A stretch of DNA of 64,000 bases from Rhizobium sp. NFR07 (GCF_900111905.1 NZ_FOKM01000012.1:1-64000), one strand, 5' to 3'; counted from the stretch's first letter, positions 33,477 through 42,068 are shown. The notes: generated by a model not told the origin, from the sequence alone. Made by a program: numbers and translations.

Positions 33477-34301
33477 TCAGTTCGGCCTATTCCGCAGCGC
33501 CTCAGCCTGCGCATAAAACTTCTTTTCCCATTCCTTGTGATTGTCGAGACCTTCGCGGATGAACGGCGTGAAGATCGCCATATGCATCAGCATCCAGTTG
33601 ACCAGCCGCGCCGGGAATTTCAGCGGCTTGACGAAATCGACGAACAGCACGACCCGCGTCTTGTCGGTATGGTTCCAGGCCTCGTGCTCATAGGCATCGT
33701 CGAAGATCAGCACCTTGCCTTCTTCCCAATGGCAGATCTGGTCCTTGACGCGGATGGCGAGGTCGTCGCCCGTGTTTTCCGGCACGATGAGACCCAGATG
33801 CAGGCGCAGCACGCCATTATAGGGGCCGCGATGGGCCGGAAGATGCTTGCCCGGCTCGAAGATGGAGAACATTACCGTGGTAAGGCCCGGGATCTTCTGC
33901 ATCGCCTTCCAGGTCTCGGGGCAGGCCTTGACGTTCTGCTCCGACTTGATGCCGAAACCAAGGAGGAAGAAGGTCTTCCAGCCGGTATCGGAAGAGATCG
34001 TCTTCACGTCGGTGGAAATATCCTGGAAGGTCGGCAGCTCGTCCTTGCGCACAAGGATGCGGTCGAGCTCCGCGCGGATGGCCGGCGCCGCGGCCTCGAC
34101 ATCGGAAGCCCATGGAAAGGTCGCGTTGTCATAAACCGGCGGATTGCCGAGCCTCGCATGCTTGAAGTTCAGCCTTTCCGCCCAGGCGACGATGCCCATG
34201 AAGAAGCGGGTGACGGCGCTCGGACGGTCCATCGGCGCGATGCCGGTCGTTCCGAAATCCTGCGAGGGCTTGGAAACATTGGGAGAAGAAACATTGTCCA
34301 C
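33477..34301 (-). CDS. Aspartyl/asparaginyl beta-hydroxylase-like lipid hydroxylase (LpxO/OlsC type)
   Basis: This protein of about 274 residues is of the Fe(II)/2-oxoglutarate-dependent family. The iron-ligand region is visible in HLPAHRGPYNGVLRLHLGLIVP and in FDDAYEHEAWNHTDKTRVVLFVDF. Hydrophobic stretches near both ends (RFFMGIVAWAERL, LVNWMLMHMAIFTPFI) point to membrane association. LpxO 2-hydroxylates lipid A acyl chains, and the rhizobial homologue OlsC hydroxylates ornithine lipids. Which substrate applies cannot be settled. GTG 34301 is preferred because AAAGG precedes it; GTG 34361 and ATG 34232 are alternatives. Confidence 0.8.
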   Translation of the reverse strand: MDNVSSPNVSKPSQDFGTTGIAPMDRPSAVTRFFMGIVAWAERLNFKHARLGNPPVYDNATFPWASDVEAAAPAIRAELDRILVRKDELPTFQDISTDVKTISSDTGWKTFFLLGFGIKSEQNVKACPETWKAMQKIPGLTTVMFSIFEPGKHLPAHRGPYNGVLRLHLGLIVPENTGDDLAIRVKDQICHWEEGKVLIFDDAYEHEAWNHTDKTRVVLFVDFVKPLKFPARLVNWMLMHMAIFTPFIREGLDNHKEWEKKFYAQAEALRNRPN

Positions 34302-34570
34302 GGGAAAAGCCTTTAAGATATCTTGATCAGGCGTGGCGGCGGGATGCCCCCGTCGTGTCACAGGTTTGACATGCTATGCGGCAAACGACTTGCAAAAATC
34401 GACTGAAAGCTTGACTAAACAAGGCAGCTCTTTTGATAGCCGGCACACAAGTTTCGAGCCAAATCCGGCAAAACGATGACTGCTGAACCGGGCCGGATTG
34501 GCCCCTGTCGCCCGCTCCTCTCCCCTTCAGCGGCTGACTAAGAATGCGCTACAAGCGAATGCCTCTTTTC

Positions 34571-34596
34571 AAACATACCGACCATCTGGTATGTTT
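34571..34596. promoter_or_regulatory. TetR operator palindrome
   Basis: AAACATACC (34571-34579) and GGTATGTTT (34588-34596) are perfect 9-base inverted repeats with an 8-base spacer, six bases before the TetR gene start. The position over the promoter/leader is typical of an autoregulatory TetR operator. Confidence 0.75.
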
Positions 34597-34601
34597 ACTC
34601 T

Positions 34602-35171
34602 ATGACCTCAGCTCACGAACGCAAGAAACAACCCGAAACCGTTCGCCGCGCCCTTCTGGATTGCGCCGCACGGATCTCGCTCGAACAGGGATTACCCGCC
34701 GTCACCCTGCAGGCGGTGGCCGATGCCGCCCATGTCACCAAGGGCGGCCTGTTGCACCACTTTCCCAGCAAGCAGGCACTTGTACAGGCCGTCTTCCATG
34801 ACCTGCTGGAGCAGCTGGATGCCGAAATCGATCAGTTGATCGCGGCCGATGCGGAGCCCCATGGCCGCTTCACCCGCGCCTATATCCGCGCCTTCGCCAA
34901 GGCGGATGGCGAACGGACGAGCGAGCAATGGAACGCCCTGCCCCTATCCTCGCTGACCGATCCCGAAATGAAAGCGATGTGGTCAACCTGGTATGCCGAG
35001 CGACTGGCACGCCACGCGAAAACCGATGGCGGCACGACGCTAGGGCTCGCCCGCTATGCCGCTGATGGCCTGTGGCTTGCCGGTCTGCTGGATTATTCCG
35101 GCGGCCCGGATGAAAGCCGAGAGGCACTGATCGAAGGCTTGATCGCCATGACTTGGAAGGATGCACCGTGA
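34602..35171 (+). CDS. TetR-family repressor of the SMR efflux gene
   Basis: This 189-residue protein has the TetR helix-turn-helix (VTLQAVADAAHVTKGGLLHHFPSKQAL, about residues 35-62) and a TetR_C-type ligand domain of about 100 residues. It is coupled to the SMR efflux gene by a GTGA overlap and preceded by a perfect palindrome at 34571-34596. It therefore likely represses its own two-gene operon and is released by a toxic cationic or aromatic compound (inference). Confidence 0.85.
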   Translation: MTSAHERKKQPETVRRALLDCAARISLEQGLPAVTLQAVADAAHVTKGGLLHHFPSKQALVQAVFHDLLEQLDAEIDQLIAADAEPHGRFTRAYIRAFAKADGERTSEQWNALPLSSLTDPEMKAMWSTWYAERLARHAKTDGGTTLGLARYAADGLWLAGLLDYSGGPDESREALIEGLIAMTWKDAP

Positions 35172-35512
35172 ACCCCGCCCTCTTCACCTATGGATCGCTG
35201 TTCGTTGCGATCGCGCTTGAAGTCGTCGGCACGACATTGCTGCAACAGAGCCAGCAGTTCACCCGGCTTCTGCCGACACTCGGTATGGCGCTTTGCTATG
35301 GCCTGGCCTTCTATTTCCTGTCGATCACGCTGCGCGTCCTGCCGGTCGGCGTCGCCTATGCGATCTGGAGTGGCCTCGGTATCGTGCTGATCTCCGCCGT
35401 CGGTCTCATCGTCTTCCGCCAGACGCTTGATCTTGCCGCGATTATCGGTCTCGGCCTGATCATTTCGGGCGTCGCTGTCGTCAATATTTTTTCCAACACC
35501 GTCTCGCATTAA
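35168..35512 (+). CDS. Small multidrug resistance (SMR) transporter
   Basis: This 114-residue, four-helix SMR protein has the membrane-embedded Glu in VAIALEVVGTTLL (helix 1), GLAFYFLSITLRVLPVGVAYAIWSGLG (helices 2-3) and the last helix GLGLIISGVAVVNIF. The GTG start at 35168 overlaps the TetR stop. It exchanges protons for quaternary cations or guanidinium-like compounds as an antiparallel dimer. Gdx/SugE-type function cannot be excluded, given the urea/nitrogen neighbourhood. Confidence 0.9.
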   Translation: MNPALFTYGSLFVAIALEVVGTTLLQQSQQFTRLLPTLGMALCYGLAFYFLSITLRVLPVGVAYAIWSGLGIVLISAVGLIVFRQTLDLAAIIGLGLIISGVAVVNIFSNTVSH

Positions 35513-35598
35513 ACGCTTCAATTCTGTTGCAAATTCCGCGCGCAGCACGGAAAATGCCTCTTTGGGGATCACGCCCCAGAGGGGATTAAAAAACAGGC

Positions 35599-38500
35599 AT
35601 GGCAGCGCGGCAACGGATCATCCCGATCCGGCGAGATTATAATCGCTGGGTCGCGAACCAGACATTGGAAGACTATGCGCTGCGCTTCACCGCCAAGAGC
35701 GCGCGTCGCTTTTCGTCGAGCCGGATTTCCCATACGGCGATCGGGGCGATCTCCTTCCTGGCGCTGGAAGCGATCGGCGGGGCGATCACCCTGTCCTACG
35801 GCACGACCAATGCCTTCTTCGCCATCATCGCGGCCGCCATCCTGATGCTGGTGGTCGGCCTGCCGATCAGCCGCTACGCCATCCGCCACGGCGTCGATAT
35901 CGACCTGCTCACCCGCGGCGCCTCCTTCGGCTATATCGGCTCGACCATCACCTCGCTGATCTATGCGAGCTTCACCTTCATGCTGTTCGCCATCGAGGCG
36001 TCGATCATGACGGGCGCACTGCAGCTCGCCTTCGGCATTCCGCTCTGGATCGGCTACATCATCAGCGCCGTCGTTGTGATCCCGCTGGTCATCTACGGCG
36101 TGCAGCTGATCTCGCGCTTCCAGCTTCTGACCCAGCCCTTCTGGATCGTCCTCAATATCCTTCCGTTCGTCTTCATCGCCTTCCTCGACTGGGGCAAGTT
36201 CGATCTCTGGCGTGCCTTTGCCGGCGTCGGCCATTCCAATGCGCAGGTCGGCGGCGCGGCTCCCTTCGACCTCGTCGAGTTCGGCGCAGCCTCCGCCGTC
36301 ATCCTGGCGCTGATGCCGCAGATCGGCGAACAGGTGGACTTCCTGCGCTTCCTGCCTGCGGAAGGCCAGCGCAAATGGCGCCATCGACTGGCCGTTTTCC
36401 TGGCCGGCCCCGGCTGGGTCGTGGTCGGGGTGCCGAAACTGCTCGCAGGTTCTTTCCTGGCTGTGCTGACACTGTCGACCGGCGTGCCGATCCGGGAAGC
36501 CGCAGATCCCGCGCATATGTATCTCGCCGCCTTCGGTTACATGATCCCGAACGAGACGGCCGCTCTCCTCTTGATGGCCGCCTTCGTCGTCGTCTCGCAG
36601 CTGAAGATCAACGTGATGAACGCCTATGCCGGGTCGCTCGCCTGGTCGAACTTCTTCTCGCGGCTCACCCACAGCCATCCGGGCCGCGTCGTCTGGCTGA
36701 TCTTCAACGTCGCAATCGCGCTCCTCCTGATGGAGCTTGGCATCTACCGGCTGCTGGAAGCGACGCTCGGCATATTCTCGATAATCGCCATGGCCTGGCT
36801 CTGCACCATTTCGGCGGATCTATTCATCAACAAGCCGCTTGGACTTGCGCCTGAAGGCATCGAGTTCAAGCGGGCCCATCTCTACGACATCAACCCGGTC
36901 GGGCTGATCTCCATGCTGGGCTCCGCCGCCGTGGCGCTCGCCGCCCATTTCGGCCTGTTCGGGCCGCTGATGGCATCGCTCGCCACCTATGTCACGCTGA
37001 TCGCCTTCGTACTGTCGCCGACGGCCGCCTTCGCGACACGAGGCAAATACTACTTGGCCCGCAAGCCGCGCCAGAGCTGGAAGAACCAGACCTCCATCAC
37101 CTGCTCCATCTGCGAGCATCCGTTCGAGCCTGAAGACATGGCGTGGTGCCCTGCCTATGCGGCGCCGATCTGTTCGCTCTGCTGCTCGCTCGACAGCCGC
37201 TGCCACGACATGTGCAAGCCCAATGCGAGGCTGAACACCCAGGTCGGAACCGTCGCCCGCTCATTCCTGCCCGAACACGTCATCGCCAAGTTGACGACTC
37301 GGCTCGGGCGTTATGCCGCGACCGCAGTCACGTCGATTTCGATCATGGGCGCGATCCTTGCCATGGTCGCCTATCAGGCCGGCGAAGCAGCACCCGCCAA
37401 TGCCGAGATCATCTACGGCACGATCTCGATCGTCTTCTTCGTCTTCGCCATCATCGCCGGCATCGTTTCGTGGTTCTATGTGCTAGCCCATGACAGCCGG
37501 GTGGTGGCCGAGGAAGAGTCCTCGCGCCAGAACACGCTGCTCCTGAAGGAAATCGCCGCCCACAAGAAGACCGACGCCGCCCTGCAGGACGCCAAGGATA
37601 CCGCCGAGTCGGCAAACCGCGCCAAGAGCCGTTATGTCGTCGGCCTTTCCCATGAACTCCGAACGCCGCTCAATGCCGTACTCGGCTATGCGCAGATCCT
37701 CGAACGGGACGAGATGATCCCCGCGCCGCGGCAATCGGCGATCAAGGTCATCAAGCGCTCGGCCGACCATCTTTCGGGCCTGATCGATGGCCTGCTCGAC
37801 ATTTCGAAGATCGAGGCAGGCCGGCTGCAAGTCTATTCCAACGAGATCAACATCCAGGACTTTCTCGACCAGATCGTCGAGATGTTCTCGCTGCAGGCCC
37901 AGGCGAAGGGTCTGGCCTTCGAGCACATCCGCTCCTCTCTTCTGCCGCAATATGTGCGCACCGACGAAAAGCGGCTGCGGCAGATCCTCGTCAACCTTCT
38001 GTCGAACGCCATCAAGTTCACCGACGAGGGAACCGTCCGCTTCGAGATCGCCTATCGCAGCCAGGTGGCGACCTTTACCGTCGCCGATACCGGCCGCGGC
38101 ATTGCCGAAAAGGATCTCGGCCGCGTCTACGAACCGTTCCAGCGCGGCGAGGCTGAAAGCCTTCGGCCGATGCCCGGCCTCGGCCTCGGCCTCACCATCA
38201 CCCAACTGCTGACCAACACGCTGGGCGGCGAGATCATCGCGACCAGCACCAAGGATGTCGGCTCGACCTTCCGGGTGCGTCTGATGCTGTCGGCGATCGA
38301 ACGCCCCAATACCGCACCGGCACCGGAAAAGAAGATCGTCTCCTATACCGGCCCGCGCCGCACCATCGTCGTCGTCGACGACAACCAGGACCATCGCGAC
38401 CTGATGCGCGAGGTGCTGGCACCGATGGATTTTGTCGTGCTGACGGCCACCGGCGGCCTTGACTGCCTGACGCTGATCGAGGGCACCACGCCCGACCTCT

Positions 38501-38985
38501 TCCTTGTCGACATATCCATGCCGGACATGAACGGCTGGCAGCTTGTGGCAAAACTGCGCGAGATGGACCAGTTGGCTCCGGTCCTCATGCTGTCGGCCAA
38601 TATCGGCGACGGCGTCGCCGCGGTGCCGCCTGATGCCGGCCATAATGATGCGATCGCCAAGCCCGTCGACATAAGGCGCCTTGCGGACAAGCTCGCCTCC
38701 CATCTCGGCCTCGAATGGATTTATGAAACGGATGCCGCGCCGACGCCCTCACCTGTGCTGCGAAAGCCCGTGAAAAGCCCTGGAAAGACGCATCTGCAGG
38801 ACCTCTTGAGGTTGGGCGAGATCGGCTATGTCCGCGGCATCGAAGCCAAGCTTGCCGATCTCGCCGCAAACGAGAACCACAGGCCTTTTGCAGAGGAGCT
38901 CGGCGTCTTTGTCAAAGCCTTCGATATGGCGGGATACATGAAATACCTGACGCGAGTGGAAAACGAGGAGACGCACAATGGTTGA
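35599..38985 (+). CDS. NCS1-permease / Cys-cluster / histidine kinase / receiver fusion sensor
   Basis: This 1128-residue protein has four parts. Residues about 20-480 form an NCS1 (cytosine/purine/hydantoin permease) membrane core with about 12 helices (SFLALEAIGGAITLSYGTTNAF near the start). Residues 500-540 carry eight Cys plus one His (Cys502, 505, 517, 525, 528, 529, 535, 539; His536), like a zinc-binding treble-clef. Two more membrane helices (about 573-630) and a short coiled coil lead into a HisKA/HATPase kinase with phospho-His685 in SHELRTP, N-box NLLSNAIKF and G-box TGRGIAE/GLGLGL. A receiver follows with Asp971 (LVDISMPDMNG) and Lys1021. It overlaps the downstream LuxR-type response regulator by 8 bases. 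It is likely a transporter-derived sensor of a nucleobase or related ligand. Confidence 0.88.
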   Translation: MAARQRIIPIRRDYNRWVANQTLEDYALRFTAKSARRFSSSRISHTAIGAISFLALEAIGGAITLSYGTTNAFFAIIAAAILMLVVGLPISRYAIRHGVDIDLLTRGASFGYIGSTITSLIYASFTFMLFAIEASIMTGALQLAFGIPLWIGYIISAVVVIPLVIYGVQLISRFQLLTQPFWIVLNILPFVFIAFLDWGKFDLWRAFAGVGHSNAQVGGAAPFDLVEFGAASAVILALMPQIGEQVDFLRFLPAEGQRKWRHRLAVFLAGPGWVVVGVPKLLAGSFLAVLTLSTGVPIREAADPAHMYLAAFGYMIPNETAALLLMAAFVVVSQLKINVMNAYAGSLAWSNFFSRLTHSHPGRVVWLIFNVAIALLLMELGIYRLLEATLGIFSIIAMAWLCTISADLFINKPLGLAPEGIEFKRAHLYDINPVGLISMLGSAAVALAAHFGLFGPLMASLATYVTLIAFVLSPTAAFATRGKYYLARKPRQSWKNQTSITCSICEHPFEPEDMAWCPAYAAPICSLCCSLDSRCHDMCKPNARLNTQVGTVARSFLPEHVIAKLTTRLGRYAATAVTSISIMGAILAMVAYQAGEAAPANAEIIYGTISIVFFVFAIIAGIVSWFYVLAHDSRVVAEEESSRQNTLLLKEIAAHKKTDAALQDAKDTAESANRAKSRYVVGLSHELRTPLNAVLGYAQILERDEMIPAPRQSAIKVIKRSADHLSGLIDGLLDISKIEAGRLQVYSNEINIQDFLDQIVEMFSLQAQAKGLAFEHIRSSLLPQYVRTDEKRLRQILVNLLSNAIKFTDEGTVRFEIAYRSQVATFTVADTGRGIAEKDLGRVYEPFQRGEAESLRPMPGLGLGLTITQLLTNTLGGEIIATSTKDVGSTFRVRLMLSAIERPNTAPAPEKKIVSYTGPRRTIVVVDDNQDHRDLMREVLAPMDFVVLTATGGLDCLTLIEGTTPDLFLVDISMPDMNGWQLVAKLREMDQLAPVLMLSANIGDGVAAVPPDAGHNDAIAKPVDIRRLADKLASHLGLEWIYETDAAPTPSPVLRKPVKSPGKTHLQDLLRLGEIGYVRGIEAKLADLAANENHRPFAEELGVFVKAFDMAGYMKYLTRVENEETHNG

Positions 38986-39907
38986 ACAGGCGCTCCCTCG
39001 AGATATCGTCCTTCTTGTCGACGACAGCCCGGAAGCACTCGGCTTCCTGACCGAAGCGCTCGAACGCTCCGGCTTCTCCGTGCTGATCGCCACCTCTGGC
39101 GCCTCGGCGCTCAACATCGTTGACCGGATAACCCCGGACCTCATTCTGCTTGACGCGGTCATGCCCGGCATGGATGGCTTCGAGACCTGCCGCAGACTGA
39201 AGACCAGTGGCGGCGTGACGCAGGTGCCTGTTATCTTCATGACGGGCCTGACCGAAACCGAGCACGTGGTCCACGCGCTAGATGCCGGCGGCGTCGACTA
39301 TCTCACCAAGCCGATCAATATCGACGAGCTGCGCGCACGCATCCGTGTCCATCTCTCCAATGCCCGCTCCGCCCAGAGCGCGCGGGTGGCTCTCGATGCG
39401 GCAGGACGGCACCTTCTCGCAGTCAGGGCTGACGGCAGCATCCAGTGGTCCACCCCGCAGGCGACCCGCCTGATCAATGCCGCTACGAACAGCGACGAGG
39501 GACTTGAACTCGTTGCCGCCCGCATTTCGGCCTGGATGAAAGAACGGGATCGCCCCGATTTCGCCCGCGAGGCGCCATTCGCCTTGTCGCAGGCGGAGGA
39601 AAAGGGCCTGCAGCTCTCCTATCTTGGTGGGCTCGGCGCGGACGAATTCCTGTTTCGTCTGACGGTCAACAGCCGCCGGACAGATATCGAGGTGCTGAAG
39701 GGGCATTTTCCGCTGACCGCGCGGGAATCGGAAGTGCTCGTCTGGATAGCCAAGGGCAAGTCCAACCGTGACATCGGCGAGATTCTCGGCCTCTCCTCCC
39801 GCACCGTGAACAAGCATCTCGAGCAGATCTATGTGAAGCTCGGCGTGGAGAACCGCGCCTCCGCTGCGGTCAAGGCAGCCCATGCGCTGCATGGAGAACA
39901 GCAATAA
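38978..39907 (+). CDS. Response regulator, receiver plus LuxR/NarL helix-turn-helix
   Basis: This 309-residue protein has an N-terminal receiver (LLVDDSPEA; phospho-Asp59 in LILLDAVMPGMDG; Thr in FMTGLT; Lys in LTKPIN). A middle linker of about 110 residues may form a small sensory domain. The C-terminal LuxR helix-turn-helix (LTARESEVLVWIAKGKSNRDIGEILGLSSRTVNKHLEQIYVKLGV) binds DNA. Overlap with the fusion kinase gene makes it the cognate regulator. Targets are unknown; urt, urease or pyrimidine genes nearby are candidates (inference). Confidence 0.9.
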   Translation: MVEQALPRDIVLLVDDSPEALGFLTEALERSGFSVLIATSGASALNIVDRITPDLILLDAVMPGMDGFETCRRLKTSGGVTQVPVIFMTGLTETEHVVHALDAGGVDYLTKPINIDELRARIRVHLSNARSAQSARVALDAAGRHLLAVRADGSIQWSTPQATRLINAATNSDEGLELVAARISAWMKERDRPDFAREAPFALSQAEEKGLQLSYLGGLGADEFLFRLTVNSRRTDIEVLKGHFPLTARESEVLVWIAKGKSNRDIGEILGLSSRTVNKHLEQIYVKLGVENRASAAVKAAHALHGEQQ

Positions 39908-39975
39908 CGAGAGTAGTCCCTCGAAATGGAAATTCCAAGATGCCGAGGCTGACCAGAATAACTGACTAACTATCT

Positions 39976-39995
39976 ATATTCTCGAATTAGAATAT
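39976..39995. promoter_or_regulatory. Inverted repeat, possible operator
   Basis: ATATTCT (39976-39982) and AGAATAT (39989-39995) are perfect inverses with a 6-base spacer CGAATT, in an AT-rich gap after the LuxR regulator. It could be a regulator site for the following small gene or part of a promoter. Confidence 0.35.
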
Positions 39996-40078
39996 GCTTA
40001 TGAGACAATGCAATCAGGCATTTGTTGCGCTGCAACCACGAAGCATCTATGAGCCGTGTGCATCCACAGGTTTGCACG

Positions 40079-40282
40079 ATGACACCCGACACCAACACCT
40101 CCCCGCTCAACGCACTCATGCTCGCCGTCAAGGCTTTGAAGCGCAAGACTGCGACCACAGAAATCCCCTCGTCCGAAAAGGCCGAAAGGGTTTCCAGCCT
40201 GATCGAGCGGCTCGCGCTTTTTCAGCGTGCGCCGGTGATGCCGGCAATGCCCCCGATCGCACGAAGCGCGCAGGAAATGTAA
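40079..40282 (+). CDS. Possible small protein (67 residues)
   Basis: The frame ATG 40079 to TAA 40282 has GC-rich third positions like real genes nearby. It encodes a basic, helical peptide (ALMLAVKALKRKTATTEI, then AERVSSLIERLALFQ). Its last 61 bases overlap the end of the convergent PAS gene, which weakens the case. No clear Shine-Dalgarno sequence is present and no family was recognised. Confidence 0.35.
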   Translation: MTPDTNTSPLNALMLAVKALKRKTATTEIPSSEKAERVSSLIERLALFQRAPVMPAMPPIARSAQEM

Positions 40283-40743
40283 CGCGCAGCGAGTTCATTG
40301 CCTTGTCTTTCGGCAATGCCGAGCGCCGACTGGCAGTGTTCCTCAAGCGCGTCCGACTCCAGCTTCACCACGCCCGTCGCCGCATCGATGATGGTGCCAT
40401 TGTAGATCGACGGCGTGCCCTGCCCGTCCCTCAGACAGCGACCGACCGAAAACACATCGACCAATCCGTGGCGCTCGTTGCGGATGCGGTAGCGCTGCTG
40501 GCGCAACGCGCCGGTCGTGATCGCCCGATGGATCGATTCCGCCACCAAGGGGCGATCCTCATCCGTGATCTTCTCGATAACCGTCAGGATGGGAACGCCC
40601 AATGCGACTACCGCCGGATCGAGGCCGAAAAAGTCCGCCAGAACGGCATCTCCATAGAGTTTGTCAGCGGCAAGATCCCAACTGAAGAATCCCATACCGC
40701 CGGGCAGAAGCGCGGCGTGCGGTTGGTCATTGGTAAGGGGCAT
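40222..40743 (-). CDS. Stand-alone PAS-domain protein
   Basis: This 173-residue protein has a PAS_3-type fold: GMGFFSWDLAADKLYGDAVLADFFGLDP, ITDEDRPLVAESIHRAIT, YRIRNERHGLVDVFSVGRC and YNGTIIDAATG. A short helical tail of about 45 residues follows. No output domain is present, so it may act by binding a partner kinase or regulator. It lies between the LuxR response regulator and the liv genes. Similar orphan PAS proteins are frequent in rhizobia. Confidence 0.7.
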   Translation of the reverse strand: MPLTNDQPHAALLPGGMGFFSWDLAADKLYGDAVLADFFGLDPAVVALGVPILTVIEKITDEDRPLVAESIHRAITTGALRQQRYRIRNERHGLVDVFSVGRCLRDGQGTPSIYNGTIIDAATGVVKLESDALEEHCQSALGIAERQGNELAARYISCALRAIGGIAGITGAR

Positions 40744-40895
40744 TCTGGTCCTGTAATCGGAAGTTGAAGTCCGACTTATTTTGGAACATTAGCATTTCGT
40801 AAATTGCACGTTTTAACCTGCAAACTCTTGCATGGCCAATACGCGCTTACGTTTTATCGGAACAATTGCCTCATTACACCCCCAAGATGCGAAGA

Positions 40896-40915
40896 AGCCC
40901 GGCAAAAACCGGGCT
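40896..40915 (-). terminator. Putative terminator after the liv binding-protein gene
   Basis: AGCCCGG and CCGGGCT (40896-40902, 40909-40915) form a 7-bp stem with an A/T loop, 31 bases after the binding-protein stop on the minus strand. The following T content is moderate (TCTTC). Confidence 0.55.
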
Positions 40916-40946
40916 CCTCCTGATCCGAAATGGCACGCTGCAGAAC

Positions 40947-42068
40947 TTAGCTGCCCTGCTGGAAGTAGCTGTACTTGCCGTCCGGGCCCTTCTTCCACTC
41001 GTACATAACGTAGCCGGGAAGCTTCGGGTCGCCCTTCTCGTCGAAGGCGATGTCGCCGAGAACGGTCTTGAACGTACCTTCGTGCATGGCCTTGGCAACG
41101 GCTTCAGCATCTTCGGCGCTACCGGCAGCCTTGATGGATTCGGCAATGACCTGAACGGCGGCATAGGAGTAGAGCGTGTAGGCTTCCGGGTTGAAGCCGG
41201 CAGCCTTGAACTTCTCGACCAGTTCCTTGTTTTCCGGGATCAGCGTCGGGTCCGGACCGAAGGTGTTGAGCGTGCCTTCGACAGCGTCGCCGGCGATCGA
41301 GGCCAGTTCGTTGGAGACGATACCGTCACCCGAAACGAGCGTTGCCTTGAGGCCCTGATCCTTGGCCTGGCGGATGATCAGGCCGGCTTCCGTGTGGAGG
41401 CCACCCCAGTAGATGATCGAAACGCCGGCTTCCTTCATCTTTGCGATGAGGGCGGAGAAGTCCTTGTCGCCGGTGTTGACGCCTTCGCGAATGACTTCTT
41501 TCTTGCCCGCAGCGGCATAGGCCTTTGCGGTTTCATCAGCAAGACCCTGACCATACGGGGTCTTGTCGTCGATGATGGCGATCTTTGCGTCAGCGAACTT
41601 GTCGGCGAGATACTTGCCGGCAACGCCGCCCTGCTGGTCGTCACGGCCGCAGGTGCGGAACGTGTTCCACAGACCGCGCTCGGTAAAGACCGGGTTGGTT
41701 GCAGCAGGCGTGATTTCCAGGATGCCGTTTTCGGCATAGACTTCCGAAGCCGGAATGGAAACGCCCGAGTTGAAGTGACCAACCACGTACTTCACGCCGT
41801 CAGCAACGAACTTGTTGGCGACGGAAACGCCCTGCTTGGCGTCGGACACGTCGTCGCCGAGTGCGATGGAAAGCTTCTCACCATTGATGCCGCCAGCGGC
41901 ATTGATGTCGGCGATAGCCTGTTCGGCACCCTTCTGAAGCTGTGCGCCGAATGCAGCGTTAGGGCCGGTCAGCGGACCACCAACGCCGATCACGATATCG
42001 GCCCAGGCGTTGCCGCTGAAGGCAACCATGGCCGACAGTGCAACAGCAGAAAGAAGAGACTTCTTCAT
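40947..42068 (-). CDS. livJ: Branched-chain amino-acid binding protein (LivJ/BraC type)
   Basis: This 373-residue periplasmic protein has signal peptide MKKSLLSAVALSAMVAFSGNAWA. Family motifs are IVIGVGGPLTGPNAAFGAQ, INAAGGINGEKL, VGHFNSGVSIPASEVYAENG and RTCGRDDQQG, as in BraC of rhizobia. It binds leucine-type and often many other L-amino acids for the LivHMGF importer encoded upstream on the same strand. The gap of 139 bases to the DUF6867-like gene may include its own promoter. Confidence 0.92.
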   Translation of the reverse strand: MKKSLLSAVALSAMVAFSGNAWADIVIGVGGPLTGPNAAFGAQLQKGAEQAIADINAAGGINGEKLSIALGDDVSDAKQGVSVANKFVADGVKYVVGHFNSGVSIPASEVYAENGILEITPAATNPVFTERGLWNTFRTCGRDDQQGGVAGKYLADKFADAKIAIIDDKTPYGQGLADETAKAYAAAGKKEVIREGVNTGDKDFSALIAKMKEAGVSIIYWGGLHTEAGLIIRQAKDQGLKATLVSGDGIVSNELASIAGDAVEGTLNTFGPDPTLIPENKELVEKFKAAGFNPEAYTLYSYAAVQVIAESIKAAGSAEDAEAVAKAMHEGTFKTVLGDIAFDEKGDPKLPGYVMYEWKKGPDGKYSYFQQGS

